Shown one piece after another: positions 7,689 through 15,316 of a stretch of DNA of 64,000 nt (position 1 is the first letter of the stretch; the number at the start of each line of letters is the position of its first letter). The notes under the pieces were generated by a model. It was not told the origin of the DNA. It worked only from the letters and a program-made list of their open reading frames with translations, and did not search any database. Position numbers and translations under genes: made by a program. The stretch is taken from positions 19,270-83,269 of the forward strand of contig CAWVJY010000002.1 in NCBI GenBank assembly GCA_963929915.1. Direction: 5' to 3'. The stretch comes from CAG-273 sp963929915. GTDB taxonomy: Bacteria; Bacillota; Clostridia; TANB77; CAG-508.

Positions 7689-9520
7689 CATTCAACATTC
7701 TTAATGCGTTTAGTATTGCTATAATAGAAACTCCTACATCTGCAAATACTGCCCACCACATGCTAACTATTCCAATTGCAGTTAAAATAAGTATCAAAAT
7801 TTTTACAATAATTGCAAAATAGATATTTTCTTTTACAATTCTCATTGTCTTTTTTGCAATTTGAATTGCTTTACTAATTTTGGATGGTTCATCTGTCATA
7901 ATTACTACATCTGCTGCTTCTATTGCTGCATCTGAGCCAACTCCACCCATAGCAATTCCAATATCGGAAAGTGCTAATACCGGTGCATCATTAATCCCAT
8001 CTCCTGCAAAGACTAATTTTGCGTTTTCTGTTTTACTTTTTAGTAGTTCTTCTACTTTTTCTACTTTTCCATCTGGTAAAAGTTCTGCATATACCTCATC
8101 CATTTTTAGTTCTTTTGCTACTGCTTCTGCTACTTGTTTTTTATCTCCGGTAAGCATAACTGTTTTTTGAATGTGATTTTTCTTTAGGTCTTCTATTGCT
8201 CGTTTTGCATCTTGTTTAATTTTATCTGCAATTACAATAGTTCCTGCAAATTTTCCATCTATAGCAACATATAATATGGTTCCTATATCTCCACTTTCTT
8301 GATAATTAACATCATATTGTTTCATTAATTTATCATTGCCTACTAAAACTTGTTTGTTTTCTACTACTGCTTCTACTCCATGACCCGAAATTTCCTTTGC
8401 TTGAGAAACCAATTTGCTATCTATTTCTTTTTGATATGCTTTTTTCAAAGATAAAGAAATAGGATGATTAGAAAAACTTTCTGCATAGGTTGCCATTTTT
8501 AACAGTTCTTCTTTTGATATATCTACTGCCTCTATCTTTTGTACCTCAAAAACACCTTCTGTTAGTGTTCCTGTTTTATCAAATACTACGATTTCCGCTT
8601 GTGCCAAAGCTTCTAAATAATTACTACCCTTTACCAAAATTCCACATTTGGAAGCTCCTCCTATTCCTCCAAAAAATCCTAAAGGAATAGAAATAACTAA
8701 TGCGCATGGGCAAGATACTACTAAAAAGCTAAGTGCCCTATAAATCCAATCTGTAAAATTAGCATTTGGTATTAGTATTGGTGGCAAAATTGCTAAAAAA
8801 ATAGCGATTATTACCACAATTGGTGTATAATATTTGGCAAATTTGGTAATAAAATTTTCTGATTTTGACTTTCTACTACTTGCATTTTCTACTAAATCTA
8901 ATATTTTGCTAACAGTAGATTCTCCAAATTCTTTTGTTACTTGAATAGAAATAACACCTTCTTGGTTAATACATCCGGCTTAGTATTTCATCTCCTACTT
9001 TTATACTTCTTGGTACAGATTCTCCTGTTAACGCAGAGGTATCAAGCATAGATTTTCCATCTAATACAATTCCATCTAAAGGAACTTTTTCACCTGGTTT
9101 TACTACAATGGTTTCTCCAATTTTTACTTCACTTGGATCTACTTTTTGTAATTTTCCATCTCTTTTTGCATTAGCAAAATCAGGTCTAATATTCATAACA
9201 CTTGCAATCGATTTTCTAGATTTATCCACTGCATAACTTTGGAATAATTCTCCTACTTGGTAAAATAACATAACTGCAACTGCTTCTGGAAGTTCTCCAA
9301 TAGCAAATGCTCCAAGAGTTGCAATTGTCATTAAAAAGTTTTCGTCAAATACTTTTCCTCTAAAAATATTGCGAATGGCTTTCCAAACAATTGGAAAACC
9401 GACAATAATATAGCTTATAATATAAATTGCATTATTAATCCAAACATTTGCAAACCTAATAGTTAATGCTACTATAAATAATGATAAAGCAATTATTACC
9501 TGTATCACTCTTTTTTTCAT
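7672..9520 (-). CDS. Heavy-metal P1B-type ATPase (Zn/Cd/Pb efflux), frameshifted
   Basis: Two ORFs form one ATPase. The N-terminal part has the TM helices and the actuator motif LTGESVP. The C-terminal part has the intramembrane SCPCALV metal site, phosphorylation motif DKTGTLTEG, the SNHPIS motif, MLTGDK and GDGINDAP. An extra C at 8977-8978 (AGC-C-GGA) breaks the frame; removing it restores SGCINQEGVISIQV and about 615 residues. The CPC motif and CadC-type regulator suggest Zn2+, Cd2+ or Pb2+ export from the cytoplasm. The usual N-terminal metal-binding domain is encoded separately 12 bases upstream. The last residues (VGDGS) and the stop codon come from a GGGGACGG repeat. Confidence 0.9.
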
Positions 9521-9532
9521 TCGTAAGCCCTC

Positions 9533-9754
9533 CTATATTTTCTCTACTTTTACATCTGGTTCTTCTTTTTTTACTACTTTTTTGATTTTTTGAGTTAATT
9601 CTTCTTCTCTATCTTCTGGTAATTCTACAGTCATTTTTTCTGTCATAAAACTTACTGTAGCATTATTTACACCTTCTATTTTTTGTACTTTTCTTTCTAA
9701 TTCTGCTGCACAATTTGCACAGTCTAATCCTTTTAAATTAAATTTGCATACCAT
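9533..9754 (-). CDS. Stand-alone heavy-metal-associated (HMA) domain protein
   Basis: The 73-residue protein has the ferredoxin-like HMA fold with GLDCANCA (Cys12 and Cys15) as the metal-binding CxxC. It ends 12 bases before the ATPase start, in the position where most CadA/ZntA proteins carry this domain fused. It may be a split N-terminal domain or a metallochaperone feeding the pump. The separation looks real, since a proper stop codon and a good Shine-Dalgarno site for the ATPase lie between. Confidence 0.88.
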   Translation of the reverse strand: MVCKFNLKGLDCANCAAELERKVQKIEGVNNATVSFMTEKMTVELPEDREEELTQKIKKVVKKEEPDVKVEKI

Positions 9755-9887
9755 TTTTCATCTTTCCTTTCTGTTATTATTTTTACTATTTTCTTTATCT
9801 TTTCTTATATTTAATTATCTATATTTATCATAATTAGCTTTTTTAATAAGCTTTTTATCGTAAAATATACTTTTAAATCTCAAAATT

Positions 9888-10247
9888 TTATTTATGTTCT
9901 ATATGTTCTATTCCTAATTCAAATAGACCTTTTACATGGTCATCATCAATAGCATAATATACTTCTTTTCCCACTCTTCTGCATTTTACAATACTCATTC
10001 TTCTTAAAGTTCCCAATTGATGAGAAATAGAAGATTTACTCATCCCTAATACATTAGCAATATCGCATACACACATTTCATTTTGGTCTAAAGCAAATAA
10101 AATTTTAGCCCTTGTAGTATCTCCTAATATCTTAAAAAACTCTGCTAGCTTATTAAATAAATTATCTTCTGGCATTTTGCTTAACGTATCTTTTACCACA
10201 TCTTGATGAATGATATTACAATCACAAATAAATTCATTTTTTGACAT
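9888..10247 (-). CDS. CadC/SmtB-type ArsR-family metal-sensing repressor
   Basis: The 119-residue winged helix protein has the alpha3 ligand motif ENEMCVCDIA (Cys59, Cys61) and an N-terminal CDC (Cys8, Cys10), the thiolate set of CadC for Cd/Pb/Zn. A C-terminal DDDHVKGLFELGIEHIEH resembles the alpha5 Zn site. The recognition helix is around MSKSSISHQLGTLR. Metal binding should release the protein from the two palindromes in its promoter (10343-10391). It is the first gene of the repressor-HMA-ATPase operon, so it is predicted to be autoregulated. Confidence 0.9.
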   Translation of the reverse strand: MSKNEFICDCNIIHQDVVKDTLSKMPEDNLFNKLAEFFKILGDTTRAKILFALDQNEMCVCDIANVLGMSKSSISHQLGTLRRMSIVKCRRVGKEVYYAIDDDHVKGLFELGIEHIEHK

Positions 10248-10342
10248 TTATCAATCACTTCCTATCTTATTGTTAATTAGCAATTCTGAAATAAATAAAT
10301 TGCCATTTCGTATTTTTATTTCATTTTATTATATGCAAACAA

Positions 10343-10358
10343 TTGAATATGTGTTCAA
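10343..10358. promoter_or_regulatory. Metal-repressor operator 1
   Basis: TTGAATATGTGTTCAA has matching TTGAA/TTCAA arms and lies just downstream of the -10 box, over the expected transcription start. ArsR/SmtB proteins bind AT-rich palindromes of this kind. Confidence 0.65.
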
Positions 10359-10368
10359 CTTTAATATT

Positions 10369-10398
10369 ATTATAGTTGAATGTATATTCAATTGTCAA
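10369..10398 (-). promoter_or_regulatory. Promoter of the metal-resistance operon
   Basis: TTGACA (10393-10398) and TATAAT (10369-10374) are separated by 18 bases on the minus strand, a near-perfect sigma-A promoter about 120 bases before the repressor gene. Confidence 0.8.
10376..10391. promoter_or_regulatory. Metal-repressor operator 2, inside the promoter spacer
   Basis: TTGAAT-GTAT-ATTCAA is a perfect 6-4-6 palindrome filling the space between -35 and -10. A bound repressor would block RNA polymerase. It repeats the arms of operator 1 about 33 bases away, roughly three helical turns. Confidence 0.7.
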
Positions 10399-11429
10399 TA
10401 GATTTATGATAAAAATTTAAATTTATAAATGGCAATAATAAATTTCCGGTTTATTATGCACAAATTTCACTTAAGATTTCGTTGGTACTTTTATAATTAA
10501 ACATAGCTCTTGGATAATTATTTATCCAATCTTCTATTTTTTGTATAAATTCTTCTGATATTGGTGTTATATCAATTCCTTTTGGTATAAACCTTCTTAT
10601 TAATCTATTAGCATTTTCATTACTTCCTCGTTCTCCTGAACGATATGGATGGGCATAATATATTTGTGTTCTAGCCTTTTTTCTTCGATTATCATAAGAT
10701 TTCTCTAAAGCCTTCCAATTTCTAAATTCTCCACCATTATCAAAAGTTATAGTTTTAAATTTATTATAAAATATTTTTTTATATTTCTTTTCTATTATAT
10801 CTAATGCTTTTGCTACATATTCTGCTTTCTTTCCGGGTAGCTTTACGATTATTTCTTCCCTTGTCTTTCTTTCAGTTAAAGTAAATAATACTGAACCTCT
10901 TTTTTTAGTTCCTATTACTAAATCTCCTTCCCAATGTCCATATATTTCTCTACTATTAGCTTCTTCTGGTCTATAATCTATACTCTTTTCTGCTGGTACT
11001 TTTTCGCATACTGTCTTTTCTTTATTTTTTTCCTTATATTCTTTGTTGTAAATCATATCGCTTGATTTTATATCATAAATATCTCCTGCATATATATTAT
11101 TTCTAATTGTTCTTGCACACATTTTTGTTTTAAAATTCATTGTTTTTATCTCTTTTGCTATTACTTCTGGTGACTTTTTATCTTCTTTTATAGCTTTTTC
11201 AACATATTCTTTTAATTCATAATCATTATCTATTTTTAACTTTGGTCCTTTTGCTTTTAAATAATATTCATATTTTTGCTGTGCTACATCTGCACTATAT
11301 ACCCATATTTCAATTAATTCCGTTGTTAGATTTTTTACTAATCCTCTTTTTATTTCATTCCTTATTGTCTTTTCTGTTCTATCTAAAAGTTCAGCTATTT
11401 CAAGTTTTGTACGTTTATCTCTATTCCAC

Positions 11430-11444
11430 CATCTTTCTATTGAT
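11430..11444. repeat. 15-bp target-site duplication, left copy
   Basis: CATCTTTCTATTGAT is repeated at 13091-13105 on the other side of the inserted segment, inside the IS30-A transposase frame. Confidence 0.8.
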
Positions 11445-11532
11445 GGTCAATTGTAAAAATAAATTTTATTTAGAAAAAGTAACTTCTAGTTACCGAAAAA
11501 AAGCTATTTAAAAGCAAAAAAATGGTAAAAAG
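11445..11532. repeat. About 85-bp AT-rich repeat, copy 1
   Basis: This stretch begins GGTCAATTGTAAAAATAAAT and contains the hairpin GTAACT-TCT-AGTTAC. An inverted copy with about two mismatches in the first 78 bases lies at 20905-20992. Here it forms the left end of the segment inserted into IS30-A, so it may be a terminal sequence of a MITE-like element. Confidence 0.8.
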
Positions 11533-11687
11533 AGGTTGCTTTTTTTATGAATTTTGTGTAAAATGAAGATATAGACAAGAAAAAAGAGCGCAATTAAGCG
11601 AGTGAATTCAAATTAATTTTTTTGAGTGTAAGACTAATTTCTATTCACTTAATTTTGTGGACACGACAGTGCCAATATTAAATTAGC

Positions 11688-12990
11688 GTGGATACTTCTT
11701 GTAGATGTTTTTTTAATTATTTTAAGAGATAAGGTTGTAGTGTGACCTTATCTTTTTCAATCTTTTGTATGTTTAGTTTATCTAAAGTAACTTTACCATA
11801 GAAAAATTCAAATGCTTCATATGGTGTTTTTCCACCTAAAGACTTTCTAGGTACAGAATTGATATGTGAAAACATTAAGTTAAGCTTGTCCTGAGTTAAA
11901 TCTTTAAAGCTTTTTTTCTTAGACAGAATATCACGTACAAATATATGATTATTCTCTACATGAGGCTTCTGGCTAGACATTTGAGCATCACAGTAAAAAA
12001 TATTGCTTCTAATTTCTCCAGTCTCACAATTAATTTCAAAAAGCTGTGGCTTAGCAAATTCGGATCCTCTGTCAGTAAGAAGTAAGCCAAATAACTTATG
12101 ATACATATCATCTGATAAAATATCCTGAAAGTAATTAAGAGAATTGGACATTTCCTCAGCCGTTTTATGTTGTTTTAAAAGCCCTATCATAAAGCCTGTA
12201 TTTTCAAATATGAAAGTCTGGATAAATGGACCGTTCTGATTATTGTAAACAGTATCCATTTCAGTTGTAGGCATATCAGAATTGTTCTTTACAAACTCTA
12301 GATAATCTTCATACTTTCTACCGGTGTAATCAGCAGGTTCAGCTCTTTTCTTGAGTTTTTTCTTTCTAGATATTTTCCTTTTTACTTTTCTTCTTAGTTC
12401 AAGGTCAGTAACACCCCAATCTTTGAATAAGCCCATTTCAATGTATGTATAAATTGTCTTTTCACATTGCTTGATTTCTTTGTGATTTTGTAAAATTGTA
12501 TAAATTGATTGACCTTGTTTTATTAAAGGACAAATGACATGTGCTAATTCATAAAGTTCAGTTGTGTTTAAATTAACACCTTGTCTAGAATCTTTTAAAG
12601 TATATTCATAATTGCTTTGAGCAGTATTAGCGTAGTAGAAGTATTTGGCTTTATTACATTTTTTAATGTTAGGGCAACAATTACAAGCACCTATGAATCT
12701 GTCTCTTTGAAGACAAGGAACTTCCTCAAAATCAATACATTTGCTAACACAAACTTTGCATTCATTGAAATGTTTGCAAGCCCAAGGGGCTTCATCAATT
12801 TTAGAATATCTACGTTTTCTATTGTTTTTAATTTCCTTTCCGATAGTAGATTGACTTTTGTTAAGTTCTTTAGCAGTTTGGAATTTTCTTAATCTTTTGC
12901 AAATATTTTGTTCGATAACTTTCCTATCTTCTAAAGATAGATGCTTACCATCAAATTTCATAAATACCTTCTTTCTCAAGAAGTATCCAC
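11688..12990 (-). mobile_element. IS30-family element B (intact)
   Basis: Perfect 14-bp terminal inverted repeats GTGGATACTTCTTG (11688-11701) and CAAGAAGTATCCAC (12977-12990) bound a 1303-bp element with one transposase. It sits within the segment that interrupts IS30-A, so it is part of a nested insertion. Confidence 0.88.
11717..12961 (-). CDS. IS30-family transposase (DDE), element B
   Basis: An N-terminal helix-turn-helix (KHLSLEDRKVIEQ..., AKELNKSQSTIGKEIK) is followed by a Cys-rich region (CKHFNECKVCVSKC..., CNCCPNIKKC), probably a zinc ribbon. The integrase core has Asp in TEMDTVYNN, Asp in LLTDRGSEF and Glu in KPHVENNH, the DDE triad of IS30. The ATG at 12961 follows AAGAAGG and fits the KHLS start of related proteins. 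The long Cys-rich linker and about 414 residues mark a longer IS30 subgroup than element A. The gene is intact and presumably active. Confidence 0.92.
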   Translation of the reverse strand: MKFDGKHLSLEDRKVIEQNICKRLRKFQTAKELNKSQSTIGKEIKNNRKRRYSKIDEAPWACKHFNECKVCVSKCIDFEEVPCLQRDRFIGACNCCPNIKKCNKAKYFYYANTAQSNYEYTLKDSRQGVNLNTTELYELAHVICPLIKQGQSIYTILQNHKEIKQCEKTIYTYIEMGLFKDWGVTDLELRRKVKRKISRKKKLKKRAEPADYTGRKYEDYLEFVKNNSDMPTTEMDTVYNNQNGPFIQTFIFENTGFMIGLLKQHKTAEEMSNSLNYFQDILSDDMYHKLFGLLLTDRGSEFAKPQLFEINCETGEIRSNIFYCDAQMSSQKPHVENNHIFVRDILSKKKSFKDLTQDKLNLMFSHINSVPRKSLGGKTPYEAFEFFYGKVTLDKLNIQKIEKDKVTLQPYLLK

Positions 12991-13090
12991 ATTTATATTA
13001 TACTAAATTGCATTTAATCTTACAATAACTGTTAATTTACTATTAATTTGTATTTATTTTTTATTGAATAGAATTTACTTTTTTAATTAA

Positions 13091-13105
13091 CATCTTTCTA
13101 TTGAT
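13091..13105. repeat. 15-bp target-site duplication, right copy
   Basis: CATCTTTCTATTGAT matches 11430-11444 exactly and marks the right edge of the segment inserted into the IS30-A transposase. Confidence 0.8.
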
Positions 13106-13303
13106 TGTCTTTCACTATATTCTAAGTGTTTACCTTTTCTACTTTTTGTGGTATTATTTTCTTGACACATAATTAATTCTTCCTTTCAATGTTTGATTCG
13201 ACACCAACATTGTATCATAAGTTTTAATTATGTGTCTTTTTATTTATCTTAAAACGGTAATTTAATTTTACCATTTATATAAAAATTTAAATTTTTTGCA
13301 ATA

Positions 13304-13390
13304 AAAAAGAGACTGTCCTAAAATCAGCCTAAATCTATTGAAAAGATAATTTTAATGCTGTGGCGATATTTTAAAACAATCTCTTTTTAT
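13304..13390. repeat. MITE-like remnant with GAGACTGTCCTAAAAT ends
   Basis: The ends AAAAAGAGACTGTCCTAAAAT and, inverted, AAAAAGAGATTGTTTTAAAAT match at most positions across an 85-bp non-coding stretch. GAGACTGTCC-type termini occur on several IS families. No transposase is present, so this is a MITE or a solo remnant. Confidence 0.5.
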
Positions 13391-13401
13391 CTATTATTTC
13401 A

Positions 13402-13962
13402 TTATTCTTGTGTCTGTCTTACTACTCTACAGGGATTTCCATAAGCTATCACATTAGAAGGAATATCTTTTGTTACTACACTACCTGCTCCTATTGTTAC
13501 ATTGTCTCCTATTGTTACCCCTGGAAGAATTGTTACATTGCCTCCTATCCACACATTATCTCCTATTTTAATCTTCTTTGCATATTCTAGTCCTTCATTT
13601 CGTTCTTTTATATTAATTGGATGGCCTGCAGCATAAATACCACAATTTGGTCCTATAAATACATTATCACCAATTGTAATTTCTGTTGCATCTAAGATTA
13701 CTAAATTATGATTTGCATAGAAGTTTTCTCCAATAGTAATATTGTATCCATAATCGCAAAAAAATGGTTGTTCTATTAAAAAATTACCTTTCGTATTTTT
13801 TAATAACCCTTTTAGTATTTTGGTTCTTTTTTCTATGTCAGATGGCTTTGTTTGATTATATGCAAAACAAATATCTTGTGCATTAGTTCTTTCTTGTATT
13901 AGTTCTGCATCATAATTTGGATTATACATAAACCCATTTTGTACCTTTTCTTTTTCTGTCAT
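13402..13962 (-). CDS. Maltose/galactoside O-acetyltransferase family protein
   Basis: The 186-residue protein has the left-handed beta-helix hexapeptide repeats (ITIGENFYANHNLVILD, ITIGDNVFIGPNCGIYAAGH, KIGDNVWIGGNVTILPGVTIG, TIGAGSVVTKDIPSNVIAYGNP) and the catalytic His in AAGHP. The N-terminus (YDAELIQERTNAQDICFAYN) is typical of Maa/LacA. The start at 13962 is chosen because GGAAGGGG precedes it and it matches the family N-terminus (MTEKEKVQNGFMYNPNYD). It transfers acetyl from acetyl-CoA to a sugar hydroxyl in the cytoplasm. The exact acceptor cannot be read from sequence. Confidence 0.92.
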   Translation of the reverse strand: MTEKEKVQNGFMYNPNYDAELIQERTNAQDICFAYNQTKPSDIEKRTKILKGLLKNTKGNFLIEQPFFCDYGYNITIGENFYANHNLVILDATEITIGDNVFIGPNCGIYAAGHPINIKERNEGLEYAKKIKIGDNVWIGGNVTILPGVTIGDNVTIGAGSVVTKDIPSNVIAYGNPCRVVRQTQE

Positions 13963-14129
13963 TATCTCTTTCCCCTTCCTTTTCTTGCATCCATTTAGTT
14001 TCAAAATTTTACTTATTGCAACTATTCTTCTTATTATATACATGAAAAATCAAATTTAATCAACATCTTTTCAAAAAACAATTGCTTTTTCTTTTGTTTT
14101 TTGGTATGATTATATAGTAGTTTTGATAT

Positions 14130-14212
14130 GCCGATGTGGCGGAACTGGCAGACGCACCAGACTCAAAATCTGGCGGGAAACCATGTGGGTTCGAGTCCCA
14201 CCATCGGTACCA
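14130..14212 (+). tRNA. tRNA-Leu (CAA)
   Basis: Acceptor GCCGATG/CATCGGT, anticodon arm CCAGA-CTCAAAA-TCTGG with anticodon CAA, a short variable arm, T arm GTGGG-TTCGAGT-CCCAC and an encoded ACCA end form a complete class II tRNA. The first acceptor pair is G-U. Confidence 0.95.
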
Positions 14213-14367
14213 GATAATAAAAACCTATGTAAGTATACCTATGTAAGTATTGAGATATTAATATTTTACATAGGTTGTTTTTTTAGTAATACAATAGGAT
14301 TTTATTTTATTAAATAATATTAATTTTTCTTATTAAGTAAAATTTTTATAAAAACATAATAAATTTA

Positions 14368-14396
14368 TTGACTTTTGCAAACATGTGTTTTATAAT
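14368..14396 (+). promoter_or_regulatory. Promoter of the DinD-like gene with a LexA-box-like spacer
   Basis: TTGACT (14368-14373) and TATAAT (14391-14396) are 17 bases apart. The spacer contains AAACATGTGTTT (14379-14390), close to the Gram-positive LexA consensus GAACATATGTTC but with weaker outer bases. This fits SOS control of a DinD-type gene. Confidence 0.6.
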
Positions 14397-14438
14397 ATTG
14401 TTCCGTAATTAATATAGTAAAAAAGGAGGTTGATAGTT

Positions 14439-15263
14439 TTGAGCGATATAGACAAGAAAAATGTTTCATTCGAAGAAATAAAGCATATCGATGAAAATGG
14501 TGTTGAATTTTGGTATGCTAGAGAGCTGCAAAATGTTTTGGAATATAAAGAATGGAGAAAATTTGAAAACGTAATAGATAAAGCAAAAGAGGCATGTAAG
14601 AATAGTGATATTAGTGAGTTTGAACATTTTGTCGACGTCGACAAGTTGTCGAAACGTGCTAATAATGCAGAAGTCAAGATTAAAGACTACAAATTAACAC
14701 GTTATGCTTGTTATTTAATAGCCCAAAATGGAGATAGTAGAAAAAGAGTAATTGCGCTTGCTCAAACATATTTTGCAGTTCAAACTAGAAAACAAGAAAT
14801 CAACGAAAAAGAGTATATTTTATTAACAGAAGATGAGAAAAGATTTTATCAAAGAGATTTGACAAGAAAAAGTAATTATTCTTTAAATCAAGCTGCTAAA
14901 AATGCAGGAGTTAAAAATTTTGACAAATTTCATAATAGCGGATATAAAGGTTTGTATAATGGAGAAACTGCTGATGATATTGCAAAACGAAAAGGATTAA
15001 GATATAGAGAAGACATTTTAGATAATATGGGTAGTGATGAACTTATTGCCAATTTATTTAGAATTTCTCAAACAGAACAAAAATTAAAAAAAGATAATAT
15101 ACAAACTGAAAAAGAAGCAAATAAAACACATTATAATATTGGGAAAAATATAAGAGAAGTAATTGCTAAAAATGGTGGAACTATGCCAGAAGACTTACCT
15201 ACACCTAATAAAAGCCTAAAACAACTAGAAAAAGAAAATAGTAAAAGTTTGAAGAAAAGATAG
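14439..15263 (+). CDS. DinD-like DNA-damage-inducible protein
   Basis: The N-terminal part (NGVEFWYARELQNVLEYKEWRKFENVIDKAKEAC) is the Bro-N/DinD fold. The middle YKLTRYACYLIAQNGD, VIALAQTYFAVQTRKQE is the DinD signature. A Lys-rich C-terminal region follows. The TTG at 14439 is preferred: AAAGGAGG ends 9 bases upstream, and the earlier in-frame TTG overlaps that site. E. coli DinD antagonises RecA. The protein is 274 residues, the usual DinD length. The gene stands alone with a promoter carrying a LexA-like box and a terminator. A phage antirepressor origin is an alternative, since Bro-N proteins occur in prophages. Confidence 0.85.
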   Translation: MSDIDKKNVSFEEIKHIDENGVEFWYARELQNVLEYKEWRKFENVIDKAKEACKNSDISEFEHFVDVDKLSKRANNAEVKIKDYKLTRYACYLIAQNGDSRKRVIALAQTYFAVQTRKQEINEKEYILLTEDEKRFYQRDLTRKSNYSLNQAAKNAGVKNFDKFHNSGYKGLYNGETADDIAKRKGLRYREDILDNMGSDELIANLFRISQTEQKLKKDNIQTEKEANKTHYNIGKNIREVIAKNGGTMPEDLPTPNKSLKQLEKENSKSLKKR

Positions 15264-15286
15264 AATATTAATAGTTGCACTATAAT

Positions 15287-15316
15287 AAGAGGGTATCCTA
15301 GAATAGGAACCCTCTT
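15287..15316. terminator. Bidirectional terminator between convergent genes
   Basis: AAGAGGGTATCCTA and TAGGAACCCTCTT pair (one mismatch) with a short loop. T runs follow on the plus strand. It separates the DinD-like gene from the convergent gene ending at 15316. Confidence 0.8.

Larger units (their letters stand above)
10454..13170 (-). pseudogene. IS30-family transposase split by insertion
   Basis: The N-terminal part starts at the ATG at 13170 (MCQENNTTKSRKGKHLEYSE) with Shine-Dalgarno AAAGGAAG. It runs into the 15-bp sequence CATCTTTCTATTGAT (13091-13105, plus strand). The same 15 bp recurs at 11430-11444, and from there the frame continues as SIERWWNRDKRTKLEIAELL (helix-turn-helix) to the stop at 10454. 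The catalytic DDE residues lie in YGHWEGDLVIG, TFDNGGEF and GSNENANRL. Joining the two parts at the repeat gives one clean frame of about 360 residues. The insertion inactivates it, though the catalytic part could still be translated from the internal ATG at 11140. Confidence 0.85.
10411..13297 (-). mobile_element. IS30-family element A, interrupted by a nested insertion
   Basis: The ends are imperfect inverted repeats of about 45 bp: AAAAATTTAAATTTATAAAT...CCGGTTTA on the left, and on the right the reverse complement carrying AAATTTAAATTT...ATAAATGG...ACCGTTTTA. The transposase spans the element but is split by an insertion at 11445-13090. Without the insertion it would be about 1.24 kb, a normal IS30 size. 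Confidence 0.75.
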
